Shown here: piece after piece, positions 46,641 to 58,180 of the stretch
How positions within the stretch are numbered: position 1 is the first letter of the stretch
Layout of the letters: each line of letters begins with the position of its first letter
Assembly (NCBI RefSeq): GCF_001640805.2
Contig: NC_066847.1
Location: 25,535,504 to 25,599,503, forward strand
Direction: 5' to 3'
DNA length: 64,000 nucleotides
DNA from: Lates calcarifer
Lineage: Eukaryota; Chordata; Actinopteri; Centropomidae
The notes under the pieces: generated by a model
What the model was told of the DNA's origin: nothing
Databases searched by the model: none
What the model saw: only the letters and a program-made list of their open reading frames with translations
Position numbers and translations under genes: made by a program

Positions 46641-47230
46641 GAAACCCAATATATGATAATTTCATTGCACTGGGGCTTACTCTTGGATTCTTTTCAAAAG
46701 TGTATTTTGTTCTGATTTATTTGAACAGGTATCATAAAACCAGTGGAAGAAAATTGTGCTGAAAACAAATCCTAATAAGAGGTGAAATATGTAACTATAA
46801 TATGGCTGTGTGTTGTGCAACAATATTATGGTCTGCAGACAAAGCCCCACATCTCTTGAAACCAAATCCCCCTCCCACCCAAGCACACGGATGCCCGGGA
46901 CCATCTCCCTTACCCCCGTCTCTCAACAGCTTTTGAGAGGTCTAAGTATAAAATAGCCAGGCGCACTAACAGTATCTGTCCGTTGCAGGATACATATAGA
47001 GGGTACGTGGGGAGGCTCAGGTAAGAACTTGCATCAATCTGTCACTCGCTTCCCTCAGGGCGATAAGAGAAATTCCAACAGAGAGATAACGCTGGACATT
47101 CAACTTAATTCCGAAGGAAGAACTTTTCATCAGTGGGTCACATATAAGCTTTCAGAAAAATGGAGAGCTGCGAGTTTCTTTTTTCCCCCCTCCCCCTTTT
47201 GCTTGGATTGCTCAGTCCAAGTATGAGGAT
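46641..47230. promoter_or_regulatory. Promoter-like region with TATA box and splice donor
   Basis: TATAAAATAG (46947-46956) is a strong TATA match and predicts a start near 46977; CTCAG-GTAAGA follows with GT at 47021-47022, so a first exon of about 45 nt is possible. Alternatively CACTAAC (branch-like, 46964-46970) and CGTTGCAG (AG 46987-46988) would define a 32-nt internal exon, 46989-47020. No downstream exon or coding frame supports either. CCCCTCCCACCC lies upstream (46867-46880). Confidence 0.25.
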
Positions 47231-49540
47231 GACATCGTGAACCTGAGTTCTTACAATTCCAAAGCAGACTTGTAGTTTTGAAAACTGGTCTTCTTATATT
47301 TTTTTCATTATTTTCTATCACCATGTTTCCTCACTTGAAATAAACTTGTTAGATAACACAGTGGCCAGACCCTTGGTAGTATCTCCCGTATGTCAGGGCC
47401 AAAACATTACAAACACAGTGTAAGAAAAGTTTTGAGGTCAACCGAATTCTCCTTCAGGCTCTATTTGGTTTTCTGTTGGGATTTTCTGCATCTGCTTGAC
47501 GATCTGAAATAACACATTACAGAACAGAAGTTGTTTTGATTGTCATTTTTGCAGACGAGAAATTGTTTTAGTCAGCTGAAGTAAATCCATGTCATTTTGC
47601 AAGCTGTGGGAGCTAAGGCGTGGTGTTTTTGTAAAAACCAAACCCAGATTCCTGTAGGAGCAAGTGAAGTGTAGCTTGCAGAAAAAGGGAGGATATTGGA
47701 TCACTAATTTGGGCATACATGGCTTTGGTTAAAGTTCAAAATGTCAACTAAATTGATTTCATGAGGCACAGCTGGCAGCAAATTAAGTTCTAATCATTCA
47801 CAAATCCCTCTCAGTCATACTTATTATCCTAAAAACATGGACGTCCTCACAGCTGAATGGTTGCTCTGTTAGACTTTTTTTTTTTTTTTATCGGTTTATG
47901 CTACTATGTTTTTCACCACAAGGATAGAGCAACCAAGACATACTGAGGTGTGTTATTCTGTAAAATGAATGTACTCAAGTATACCTATGCACGTCACAAG
48001 AGAAATCCTCTCTGAAAATTTCTGGATAAACATGCATACAGGCATACAGAAAAAAAAAAAAATGTTTGACATCATCTCAAATGCAAAAAAAGCAAAAAAA
48101 AAAAAAAAAAAAGCCCATCCCTGAGTCTCTTCCATTTTTTTCATTTTGCTACAGTAAGATTCTGCAAAGGAAAATAAGCCAGTAAGGAGAAAACGGACAT
48201 TGTCATGCGGAAGACAAGCTGTTCCATACAGAGACAATTGATTAGCTTCGTAGTGCAGCAATAGCCCTTACTCAGCTGGGGTGGTGTGTAAGTGCTAGTC
48301 TGGCTGTTTTTTTTTTGTTTTTTTTTTAAGAAGGATCATATGGATCAATACGACATGGCACATTTAGGAGACCCCTACACCATACCCTGGGACTAGAGAG
48401 GCAGGAGCGGAGCCCCTCGCCGCACCATCGCAACCACCTCCACCTCCACCCCTTTCTTCTGCTGATTGGAGGGGGTGGGGTCGGGGGGTGACAATAATAG
48501 CCGGGCTGATACTCCATACCCTTGTTCAAGTGCATGACCAACCGAAAGGATTTTTTGATTGTGAATCTTTTATGTGGTATTTCTATGTGGCACTTGTCTC
48601 TCAGGTTTTTGCAGAGGATGTTTATTGCAATAGTAAGTCAGATACAAAATATGACTGTTGACCCAGGGTTTAATAGCTGTTTTTTGTTAGTTTTCTCAGA
48701 GGGCCTCTAACAATCAAGATGTCCCCCCCTGCAAACAAAGACTTATGAGCAGGTGGGGAGGTGAGATAAACACAATTAAAAGTGACAGTGGAAATATACT
48801 GTTATGGGTCAAGATCCATCACTCAGTATTATTTTGGAAAAACAGAGGTCTTAAACAAACTACCTTTGATTCACTATTACATAAATAGCAGGCTAAACTT
48901 TTATTTTGTATGTAGTAATTGAAATATATTGTCCGGTATGAAACACTTCAAAATTAAAGAGAATTATTCTTGAGTACAAAATTAGTGATTAGTAATAACA
49001 TGATAGAGCTGCATGTGTCAAAATTAATATTTTGTTTAAAAAGAAAAAAAAAAGTTGTACACGCCAAAATACAAATTTACTCTTGGGCGAATTTGACCAT
49101 TTTCATTCGCACCATAATAACGCAGTATCATTTAGCCACTATGGTGCACATGCTGGGTCATTTAAATAGAATGAATGACTCATTTAAAGCAGCAAACACA
49201 ATGGGGGACTACAATTAAAAACCCATAGTACTAGTAAAAGCTGCTGGGAGCTGAAATTAGAGGTGGCACAAGGGTAATACATTTTCATTGGGGTCACCAC
49301 TGCTACAGAGGCCCCACTAATATATTTCTTTATCTTTTCAACTGTGTTAAAAACAGCTGTTTGGGGCTATAGCAGATAATTCAAGTAAAGGTTTTTTGTC
49401 TATGTGGGCTAGCAGGGAGACAATGGAGACCCATCGATTGGAGGGGGGCTCAACATCCTGGCTTCTTGTCAGCTGAATAAAAAGACCATTACCCCTTCAG
49501 CTCCGGTTTGATATACACCACCAAGGAAGAAAGAATTAGG
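47231..49540. other. Non-coding spacer
   Basis: T-rich run (47875-47890), A13 (48050-48062), A19 (48094-48112), T-rich 48308-48328 and a C-rich then G-rich pair (48433-48453 and 48468-48490) that may partly fold. The minus-strand frame of about 102 codons (47953-48261) crosses the A-runs (poly-Phe) and is not a gene. Confidence 0.65.
48094..48112. repeat. Poly-A tract (A19)
   Basis: Nineteen A residues, close to A13 at 48050-48062. Confidence 0.96.
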
Positions 49541-49870
49541 ACTTTTACTTCCTGTCCCATCAACCCATATCTTCTTTTTTCCCCCTTTCTTTTCTTTTTT
49601 CTCTCTTTTCCCTTCAGTTTGTCCTATAATCATCGCAATCTTTTCTACATTACCGGGCTGAGTTTGTGAAACAATAGAGAGAGGCTAATAACTTTTCCTG
49701 GAGCGGCAGTTTTTTGCCGAAGGGAAGAAAGGGGAAGGACGGTGATGATAAAAGGACGGCGGCCTCGGTCAAAGGTCAGCCACTGTGATCTTATTGTCGT
49801 TCCTTTCAGCCCTTTCAAGGAGAGACTTCTGTATTTCATTACCCTGGGATGGAATTTAACCTATTTCTCT
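49541..49870. promoter_or_regulatory. Enhancer-like block J with DR1 motif
   Basis: A polypyrimidine run (49570-49615) ends in CAG like a splice acceptor, but the frames after it close within about 17 codons. Downstream, repeat-poor sequence carries CGGTCA-A-AGGTCA (49766-49778), a DR1 with one mismatch. Confidence 0.35.
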
Positions 49871-50075
49871 GAAAAGGTTCCAAAGATATAAAGGCTGTTA
49901 AGAGCTGTGAAGACATGGAGTGATGTATAAACACTCAAACTTTATTCATGAAATGTGTATTTTGGTTGGATGCTGTGTGGTTAACAATAAATCAGGGGAA
50001 TAAAACATTTATTAAATTAACAGATTCCCAGCATTTTCTAGCTATGACCCCAGCTGACTGAATTAATTCTTTCTC

Positions 50076-50076
<1 letters not shown>

Positions 50077-50106
<30 letters not shown>
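50077..50106. repeat. Poly-A tract (A30)
   Basis: Thirty consecutive A residues, the longest A-run in the window. Confidence 0.97.
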
Positions 50107-50109
<3 letters not shown>

Positions 50110-50731
50110 CATTTAGCTTCTCATTGCGGTGAAAATAAGTTATTGCATATAAAAATATTAACTTCTTTAACTAATGTGACTTTCAGGCTAACCTGAATTA
50201 TGTGATATACAGTTTAACTTTATCACAATTGTGACTTTATGGCTCAAACAAAGAAAAGGAATTTTTTATTACAAGCTTTATTTAGTCTTCAGTATATAAT
50301 TTGGTTTTTCTTTGTTTGTTTTCTGTTCTTGACCTTTATTTTTACGGAGGCGTCCTGTAACACATGTCCCTTGATGTCGAATAAAATTCTATGATTGCAT
50401 GATATGTTGCATGATCGAGGTAGTCACACAGGAGGTCATGATATCCTGAATGTTCATTTTCTTTCTTCTTTGTATTGAGCGCCTCAGGCATGTTGTAGGT
50501 GAAATCATGCCATTCTGTAAATTACAGGAACAAGGCTAATATGTTCTAATATTGCCATTGAGAAAGGTTGTGTAAATCAATGGTGTACTCTGTTTTGGTT
50601 CAGGGGACGTATCCCTGTACCTTGTAATGCTGTTTGAGGACACAGTTATGCATCAAAACACAGCGCAAGCACCCTACTTGGATATGGATCATGGCTCAGA
50701 TTTAAGTTGATATGCTTCCCCTCACACTCAG

Positions 50732-50743
50732 CCCCCCCCCCCC
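50732..50743. repeat. Poly-C tract (C12)
   Basis: Twelve consecutive C residues. Confidence 0.93.
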
Positions 50744-50750
50744 TTCATCA

Positions 50751-51330
50751 CCAATTTGATTAATACACTCCAATTTTCTGAGAGATACTTTTCTTACAAA
50801 GAAGAGATCCATTTCGCCCGCAAGATCGAAAGTTAGAAGCCACGGCATAATTGATGACCTCCCGGGACAACCGCTCTCCTATTTATCACCACCTGACCTT
50901 TCCTCGGATCTCATCCATCATAAATTAAAGTTGTACAGCGATGGCATGGCCCTCACTCCTCTCTCAGCACAACCTTTTGTCCAGAGGTCCTCTTCTCCGC
51001 TTCATTTGGAGCGGTTGGAAGGAGCAGCTTTAAAACCTGCAGTTCAGCACCTCTGCTGTTTGGGGCAGATGGTCATCACTGAAAGCATCTGTCAAACTCA
51101 GGCCCCCTCACTAGTGGCCAACCGGCATCTTCTCTTCCCTTCTTTCCCTTTTCTTCTCCTCCTCTTATCTCCATTCTTCTCCTGTCTTCTCCCTTTCCTT
51201 TCTGTATCTTCGTATTATTTATCACCTTATTACATCTCAAATTTCTTTTTCACCTTTTTTACGGAGCTCCCTCTGTCACTGCTCTTTTCCCTGTTGTTTT
51301 GCTCAGGTTCATGTTCATGCTAGTTTTACA
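50751..51330. other. Complex stretch then pyrimidine-rich tract
   Basis: 50760-51115 is complex and repeat-free and may be conserved; 51125-51210 is C/T-rich. The 130-codon plus-strand frame (50931-51323) turns into a Phe/Leu/Ser-rich translation of the pyrimidine tract and is not a convincing gene. Confidence 0.5.
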
Positions 51331-51397
51331 TGAAATTATGCACTGCTGACTCGCATCTGTCACAGTTAGTAATTAACAGCTCCTGCTTAGAGAACAT

Positions 51398-51421
51398 ACA
51401 CACACACGCACACACACACAA
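51398..51421. repeat. (CA)n microsatellite
   Basis: CA repeats with one G interruption. Confidence 0.94.
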
Positions 51422-51650
51422 AAGGGGGTGTGAGAGAAGAAAGAAAAGAGGTTTCCATTTCAGATTAAATTTTAAAACAGTAGAAATAGCACTGGCTGAA
51501 TGATAATAGACAGTATTGTAACTTAAGCATCTGTACTAATAATAGTTCAGCTGTGTTCTGAGCATACTGTATAAGCAATACTAGGCTACCTGCAGCATTA
51601 GAATCTCCCTCAGTCCTTCCTTTCTCCCTCTAAAGACCCCACCCACATGC

Positions 51651-51688
51651 ACACGCGCACACACACACACCCGCACACACACACACAC
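51651..51688. repeat. Imperfect (CA)n tract
   Basis: CA repeats with CG and CC interruptions; the adjacent ATGCACACGCGCAC extends the alternating pattern. Confidence 0.94.
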
Positions 51689-52700
51689 CAACCCCTTACT
51701 AAAGGCACCTATTAATATTGATGAGAGGTAGGGCATTAATGTTAAAATTGAGCTTTGGGGCCAAGCCCTTATGACTCCACTGTAGTGATTAACACAAAGC
51801 AATGGAATAATTTATCATTTGCGCCATATTAACTGAGTGAATTTTCAAAATCTCCTGTGAGAGGAGGTCAGTAATTACGGGCTAATATCTCTGCCAATTA
51901 TGGATTTTGAGTGTCTGGCTTAATGATGGGTAAAATCAGTATTGTATTGATATAGAAAACATGCATTTTAAACATCATGTCAGATCACCACAGGTCACAT
52001 CAAATCATTAGCCTTGCAGTGCTGTAGCTCTCTTGTGTTTCTATTATTGCTTCAAGATCTCAGAGACACTCGAGTCATTGGAAAACTTCAGAGTGGTAAA
52101 AAGCAATATCATCCATGTCACCTTTATTACATGCCACGTCAGGGAATAAAACTGTATTTTGAGATAATACAGCAATTAAATAATCCTTTTATTCAAGGTT
52201 TTGGTTTCAAACAAAAGTGGGTTTTTTTGTTTTTTGTTTTTTTAATCATAACCAAACATTATATTATTTCCCACTACAAAGCACATATTCTCTGCAAATT
52301 GAGATAAAGCCTGCAATCTTGCAAAACTTCTCTTCAACAGCTACTGAAAGGGAGCAACTGAGAGGGAACGATTCATATGTTTATACATTGTCATTCAGTG
52401 CATGACTACCCCGCACTCCCACCAGAGGCATCCTACAAGTGACCCCTGAAAAGAGGAGGTCAGGGAGTAGGTCGTGCGGAATGGCCCGGCTGTTGGCTCC
52501 GACACTCTCTGACAGCTTTAAGTAGATCTCTTTTTAGCCATTTATTTGGAGTGTCCGGAGGGAGAGAGAGAGAGCAGGATGAACAAGAGCAGAGCATGAC
52601 TTCTTCCTGAAAGGGAAACTGAGACTATGATGCCGTGGCGAACTTTCCTTGAAAGACAGAACAGGTTCCCTGATCTAAGCTTTCAAAGAGTTCTTCTCTT

Positions 52701-53640
52701 TAGTATTCCAGCAACATTTCATGTGATAACTCCATATGTTGTGGCTCAGTAAACATCATCCAGCTGTGATTAAATGTACTTCTTATACTGTCATTAATAT
52801 TCAAATATTGTGAAACCATAATCCTATAAATCCTAAACTAGTAAGTATGTTGTTGTGTATTGCTTCTCCAGACCAGCTAAAGGTACTTGTTGCTAGAGTG
52901 TGGCATCCCTGTGACAAACTCTTTCCCAGGCCCCTGTGGAGCTCCTTAACACTGATCTCTTGTTGTTGAATTTGTCACAGCGTTATTGCCCTGGTGAGAC
53001 TCCTCTAGGTGTCTGGTAATGTCCAGAGTGAATGAAGTGTTAATGTCTTTATGGATCCTTCCAGTTGGTCCCATGATTACCAAGCTGTTTACCCTTAACA
53101 GCTGACTCCTCCCCTCTGTTCCCCTGTCAGTCCTCTGGGCTTCAGCATTTTTTTTATTTATTTATTTATTTTACAACTGTTGCTTTTCTTTTTTTTTTTT
53201 TTAGCTGAAATCTTATGACATGTTTTATTTATTCATTTTATACTTAAAATGATTACTGTATACAGTATATGCATTGTGTCTGAGGTCATTTGTATGTGTT
53301 ATTAATTCTGTTCTTCTCATACATTCTTCTTATACAACTCACTCTCTAGAAAGATTTTTATTGGCACAAGCTATTTATTAATCTGTATTTAAAGAATATT
53401 AAGACAGTGTCAGTTAAATGTGACACATGGATAAACTTTTTCTATTGGCCATATACTAGTCGGTCTCATTTGGGTTGTACTGTGAGCTATTACTAATCCC
53501 TATTACTTGGACACACAAAGTTTCTTAACAATTCCTGACAACACCTGGGTTCCCCTGAGAAGAGATTAAAGAGATTAAACAAACCAGTACTGAAGGGTAT
53601 TACTATCAGTGCTTGCCATCTTACAATAAACACAGTAATG
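52701..53640. other. Non-coding spacer
   Basis: AT-rich. Contains (TTTA)n (53148-53173) and T14 (53189-53202). No gene recognised. Confidence 0.65.
53148..53202. repeat. (TTTA)n and poly-T
   Basis: TTTA units then, after a short unique spacer, fourteen T residues. Confidence 0.93.
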
Positions 53641-53681
53641 TAGTATACCTCATTGTATATAGAGTTGCACTGTTTTGTATA

Positions 53682-53682
<1 letters not shown>

Positions 53683-53713
<31 letters not shown>
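53683..53713. repeat. (AT)n array
   Basis: Uninterrupted AT repeat just upstream of the LINE tail; it may have expanded within the element. Confidence 0.96.
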
Positions 53714-53716
<3 letters not shown>

Positions 53717-53740
53717 TCTGTATATTTCTATATTTCTATG

Positions 53741-53818
53741 TTTGCACTGTAAAGGAGAAGCTCTCCAATCTCATTGTACTTTTAGTATAATGACAATAAA
53801 GGGCATTCTATTCTATTC
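53741..53818 (+). mobile_element. 3' end of an L2-type LINE (relic)
   Basis: The phrase TTTGCACTGTAAAGGAG, then CAATCTCATTGTACTTTTAG, TATAATGACAATAAAGG and terminal ATTCT repeats is the characteristic 3' end of fish L2-clade non-LTR retrotransposons. No reverse-transcriptase frame is present upstream, as expected for a 5'-truncated copy. The 5' limit is uncertain and may include the AT array. The family name is from memory. Confidence 0.75.
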
Positions 53819-53991
53819 AAGAAAATAATAACCCAGATAGTGACAGTATGGTGTTACTATTGCCGCCATGCTGTTAGTACTGTAGGTCAACTGCACCCAT
53901 AATTCTTTACAGATCTGAATTTGTGTATATGCATAAAAAGTGACAGAAAATTCTGCTGTTTTACTGCTGCTGCCACTGTTATTTCTGAAGG

Positions 53992-54015
53992 TTTTTTTTT
54001 TTTTTTTTTTTTTTT
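53992..54015. repeat. Poly-T tract (T24)
   Basis: Twenty-four consecutive T residues. Confidence 0.97.
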
Positions 54016-54890
54016 AATCATGCAGATGCACAAAGCCTTAAAAAAATGCATGCAGCCAGGTCACCTGGCTCCTCCAATAAACCCTAGTCTAAGGTCAGCA
54101 TTCACAAGAGAAATATTTACCATTTACCAGCCTTTAAAGATATAGTGTATTGAGGTTTGTACACTGTGTATATGCCTTTAAAAGGCTTTAGAGTACCAGA
54201 CTACAATCACAAAGTACAGTTGGACACCACAGCTGCACTGTACCTGTATTCAGAGGACCACAGCCCAGTACTCACTGCCTTGTGTTGTATAATGCATTTT
54301 TATCTCCACTGAACCAGTAGGCCATAGATTAGCATTATAGATTCTAATTTGAAGTCTTGTCACTGCTTCCCTTGTCTAGAATTGTAAGTGCAAGGGCTGC
54401 CATCTGCTTGCAATAATGAGCCTGACAACCCTGGTAAATGTGCTTTTTACTATCATAATGGCTGGCGTATTGATCTTAATGGACGTAGCGTTGGCTTGTT
54501 CTATCAGTCAGAGGGAAACAGTGGGGCATGGTGAGCAACACCACTCCGCATCTAACAGATTTGTTGCTCCTAGGCAGCCCTCATGGCCACTTCATTGATA
54601 TCATTAAGTCGCCATATGTTTTGCTAATTTACCGCAGTTTTCGGATGCCGTGCATAATAAGACACGCTCACCGTGAACTTGCTTCTGACACTGTGACAGG
54701 CCGTAAAGAATTCTACTCTCTCCTCTTTCCTCTCCTGTGATTGTGTGTGAGTGGAGGTGTTTGAATGTGTGGTTGTGTGTTGGAGTATCTTTTCATGGGT
54801 AAAGACCCTTTTCCCAGACAGTTTTATTTTGCCATTTCTATTATTTGTTTGCCCTTACAACTTAGTAAACACATTGATTGTAATAATATT

Positions 54891-54918
54891 CTTTTTTTTC
54901 TTTCTTTCTTTCTTTCTT
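54891..54918. repeat. (CTTT)n tetranucleotide repeat
   Basis: CTTT units after a T8 run. Confidence 0.94.
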
Positions 54919-55767
54919 AACCAAAAGCAGTGACATTTTCAGTAGCTTTACTGATCCCATATAATTCAATGAACAGAATACCATAATATATTTAACTATA
55001 AACCAAAGTCAGGGTATTTAATCTTTTTTCTGTTGTTAAAAACTTCTTGCCACACTTTTATTCACTTTTTCACAAGTAACTCCTGAGCAACACCAGTGAT
55101 TTCACTATATGCAATCAAATGGGACAATTGAGATTTCTACATCTTTAGCATTCACCTATTTGTAAGCTTCAATTCGACCCAACATGTTTGAAGTGGTGGG
55201 AAAAGATTCATCACAAAGTCTCATTTGTAACATCACTGACATGGCAATAATGACCCTTTGGCAGTACAGAGTAATGGGTGGCTCTGCCCTTTAACCCCAA
55301 CCAATGAACACATTTAGTTTAGGCTGGCGCTCAGTGATTTATTTCTGACAATATTACGGCTTCTGAAGTCGTAGAGCCGGACACATTGGACGCTGAATGG
55401 GACAATCATTAACTAGGCAGGACATGGTTCACTTTCACTCTCATTCCACTCTGTGAAGGTATTTAGAATTCACTCACCTTTCAGATTGCTACCAGTTTAT
55501 GGAGAGAAACTAATGGGACCACATTGACTGTGGTCAAAGTAATGTGTTAACAGATTTTTAAATATATTAACAGAGGGTTATCACCTAAAATCAGTTTGTC
55601 CCATGATGTCTTTGCAGTTGTATATGCTATGTATAAACAGTTTTTGCTTGATAGAAAACAATGCTTCTGCTATAAAAAGTTAATCCAAGAAAACAAACTA
55701 TGCTTTTTAGCAATCATATCTACTCAACAATTGTCTATGTTGGTAAGTGGAGGAAGTCAGTATTGTG

Positions 55768-55792
55768 TTTATTTATTTATTTATTTTTTTTT
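55768..55792. repeat. (TTTA)n and poly-T
   Basis: TTTA units ending in a T-run followed by GCAG. Confidence 0.93.
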
Positions 55793-56200
55793 GCAGCCAC
55801 ATTGAATTGAACAAATTGTTCAAATACTGCATTTCTACACATATATCATGGTTTCGTGCACATTATGAGTCACTTTTATTTTAGAATATTTTATGATGCA
55901 TGTTGAGGACAGTTCTGATAATGATAAGTACTAGTGGTGTATTCCACTGATTTCAAAAAGCTGTGAAAATAGCAGAAGGTGCCTTGTTAAAAGTAATGGT
56001 CTCAACGTTAACTGTTAAACAAACTATCACAGCCTATTTACGCTCTAATGGCTGCATAGTTCAGGTAACACGAAAACCATTTTAAGTACAGAGTGGGAGT
56101 TAAGGAGGTGGAGAGAGTAGGAAAGGGTAGGAAGAAACAGAGTAACAGAGGCGGAAAATGGATAGACTCTAGGAGAGAGAGAAAGAACAGAGAATGGGCT

Positions 56201-56560
56201 TAGGCGTCTATAAACAAATCAACACATCTATCACCCTGGGCCTCCTGTAAGGGCCATTGGGTCACTGGTGTGTTTGCACCGATCCCATCACTCACTCAGA
56301 GTCGACAGGCCGGCCATTCCCAACCCACCACAGTCTGCTTTTCCAATCCAGTCAACAAAGCCCAGGCCCTGGCACTGTCTGTTTAGCTAGAGGGGAAAAC
56401 TGTCAGGAAAAGTAAGACGAATGAGCTGCCCTGATTGACTATTTCCTTAGATACTGAATCAATGGGCTTATTATCACCAGCAATTACAGTACTAATACAA
56501 ACAGATGCTTTGGGGAAAGACATCTGCTTAGAGAGATGAGACAACTAGATTTTCAGTCAA
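56201..56560. promoter_or_regulatory. Enhancer-like block K
   Basis: Repeat-poor sequence with a PBX-type TGATTGAC (56432-56439), GCCGGCC and CAATTAC phrases. No coding frame. Inferred from texture. Confidence 0.33.
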
Positions 56561-57130
56561 TAGAGTGAAGAAAGCTCTGCTCTCACTAGCCCTTAACAAA
56601 GGTATTTGTATTCATGTGAGACCCAGGATCAAACACACAACAGTGCACACACACACATGCAACACACACAAGTAGAGGAGATTTGTGATATTTATTGCCA
56701 CTGAAAAACAATTCATTTGAAATAATAATGCCTGCAATACAAAGTCTAACATAGCAGTTCTCCATCCCCATCCATTTACTAATAATCAGTTCAATTCTAA
56801 AGGGAAGCTGATATATCACTTAATTTTAAAGAATCTGTTTACTGAAGAAAATGGGTGGAAATACATGGTTTAAAAGATGTAAAGTGTAATTTAAATTCAA
56901 TAAAACCAATGTTAAACTGTGATCATGAGCCTCAAAGTAATGGATCATTCTCATTCAATATACATGTAGAAAACACACTAGAAAGGCCACTGGTAGTGAA
57001 TACATCACAGAGTATATATTTTTATTCTATCAGCCATATTATTTTATTTACTTTGCATCTCTTCATTGATAATATAGAAAATAGTTAGATTTCTCTTTAC
57101 TTTCTCTTTTTCTGCTTTCGAATTTTCGAT
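56561..57130. other. Non-coding spacer
   Basis: A short CA-rich patch (56640-56672) and AT-rich sequence; nothing else seen. Confidence 0.65.
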
Positions 57131-58180
57131 TGAAATTTAGTTATTTGTTTCATTCCTCACCTATTTAGTGGCTTCACTTTCTCAGCTCACCCTTTTTTCT
57201 CCCCCTCAACAATAGCCTCCTTAATCCAACAGTGGCAACATATTTGACCAGGAGACCAAACATGGCCGCCATGTCATGTCTTGTTGAAGGAGAATAAAAA
57301 AGGGACCTGCTCCGCTTCACTTCCTTATTATGATGTGATTCAGTCCACAGATCTCTACACAGAGCCCCGACAGAGACACAATCATTTTTAACACTTTCCT
57401 CTCTCTCCCATTATCTGTCTCCAACAATAGCCCCAGCTCAACACCTCTCCTCCCGTTGCTGTGACAGTGAAACCAGTCTATGGAGCTTCAGAGGGGAGTG
57501 AGGCATATCATTGGAGCTCAGGCCATGCAAACAGCAAGAGGGCCCATTCAGAATGGGCTCTGATGGACGTGGTGCCACTTGAAGAGGACATGCCTGACTT
57601 GCCAGTCCCTGACAACCGTCTGTGTTTGCCAGGTGGAGCATTGAGGGGCCGTGCCGTCCTTTTTGTCACGGTCTGCTCCGTTACCGTTTCCACGCTGCAG
57701 GGCCCTTGCTATATACCACCGTGGCTAGCTCGCTCGCTAGCTCCACGCCTGAGCAGGTAGCCTCAGGAAGGTAGCCGTGCAGAAAGGTCCATCCCCTTTC
57801 TCTCTTTCTACGCCGTTTCTCACATTTAATTATCTGATTTCTTCTCCTCCCGTGGCTGGGAGGAGAAAAGAATTGCTCCTCACGCCTTCTTGCTGTGGAG
57901 AGCTGTTGATTGTTCTCACTAAAGCCCACAGTGGACTGAATGAAAGGACACCTTCTTGTTTCACATCACATATTAGACCGCGCCGCACAGGCCCAAGTGT
58001 TTGTGAGCACTGGACCTGTGTTTGGAGTCAATGAGGAGAGCATTTCAGCCGTGTCACCACAGAATTTCCAAGAGAGGGGGAAATCTTTATTTGAGATCTG
58101 TTGCTCTGGAAACCAGGCTTTACCTCCTCCTTTCTCTCTGTTGCTTGTTGACTGTGAACCAGGATACTATTCTCTATGAA
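57131..58180. promoter_or_regulatory. Complex GC-richer block (possible regulatory element)
   Basis: GCCGCCAT (YY1-type, about 57265) within CATGGCCGCCATG; 57560-57790 is CpG-richer with TATATACC (about 57710) and a GCTAGC-bracketed palindromic phrase (about 57723-57740). Overlapping open frames on both strands (57461-57760 +, 57681-57929 -) show no recognisable domain. It could hold an unrecognised exon or a regulatory element. Confidence 0.28.

Larger units (their letters stand above)
49871..50750. other. Non-coding spacer
   Basis: AT-rich, with A30 (50077-50106) and C12 (50732-50743). No gene recognised. Confidence 0.65.
51331..52700. other. Non-coding spacer
   Basis: CA arrays at 51398-51421 and 51651-51688, T-rich 52220-52242 and a GA run at 52557-52574. 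Positions 51800-51920 and 52400-52660 are complex and repeat-free. No gene recognised. Confidence 0.6.
53819..56200. other. Non-coding spacer
   Basis: AT-rich. Contains T24 (53992-54015), (CTTT)n (54891-54918) and (TTTA)n/T-run (55768-55792). GCCGCCAT (YY1-type) lies near 53862. No gene recognised. Confidence 0.65.

Noticed and set aside
49566..49680. Polypyrimidine tract with CAG as an exon start
   Set aside because: Forward frames stop within about 17 codons and no strong donor follows.
50931..51323. 130-codon plus-strand open frame
   Set aside because: The second half is a translated C/T tract; the first half has no recognisable motif.
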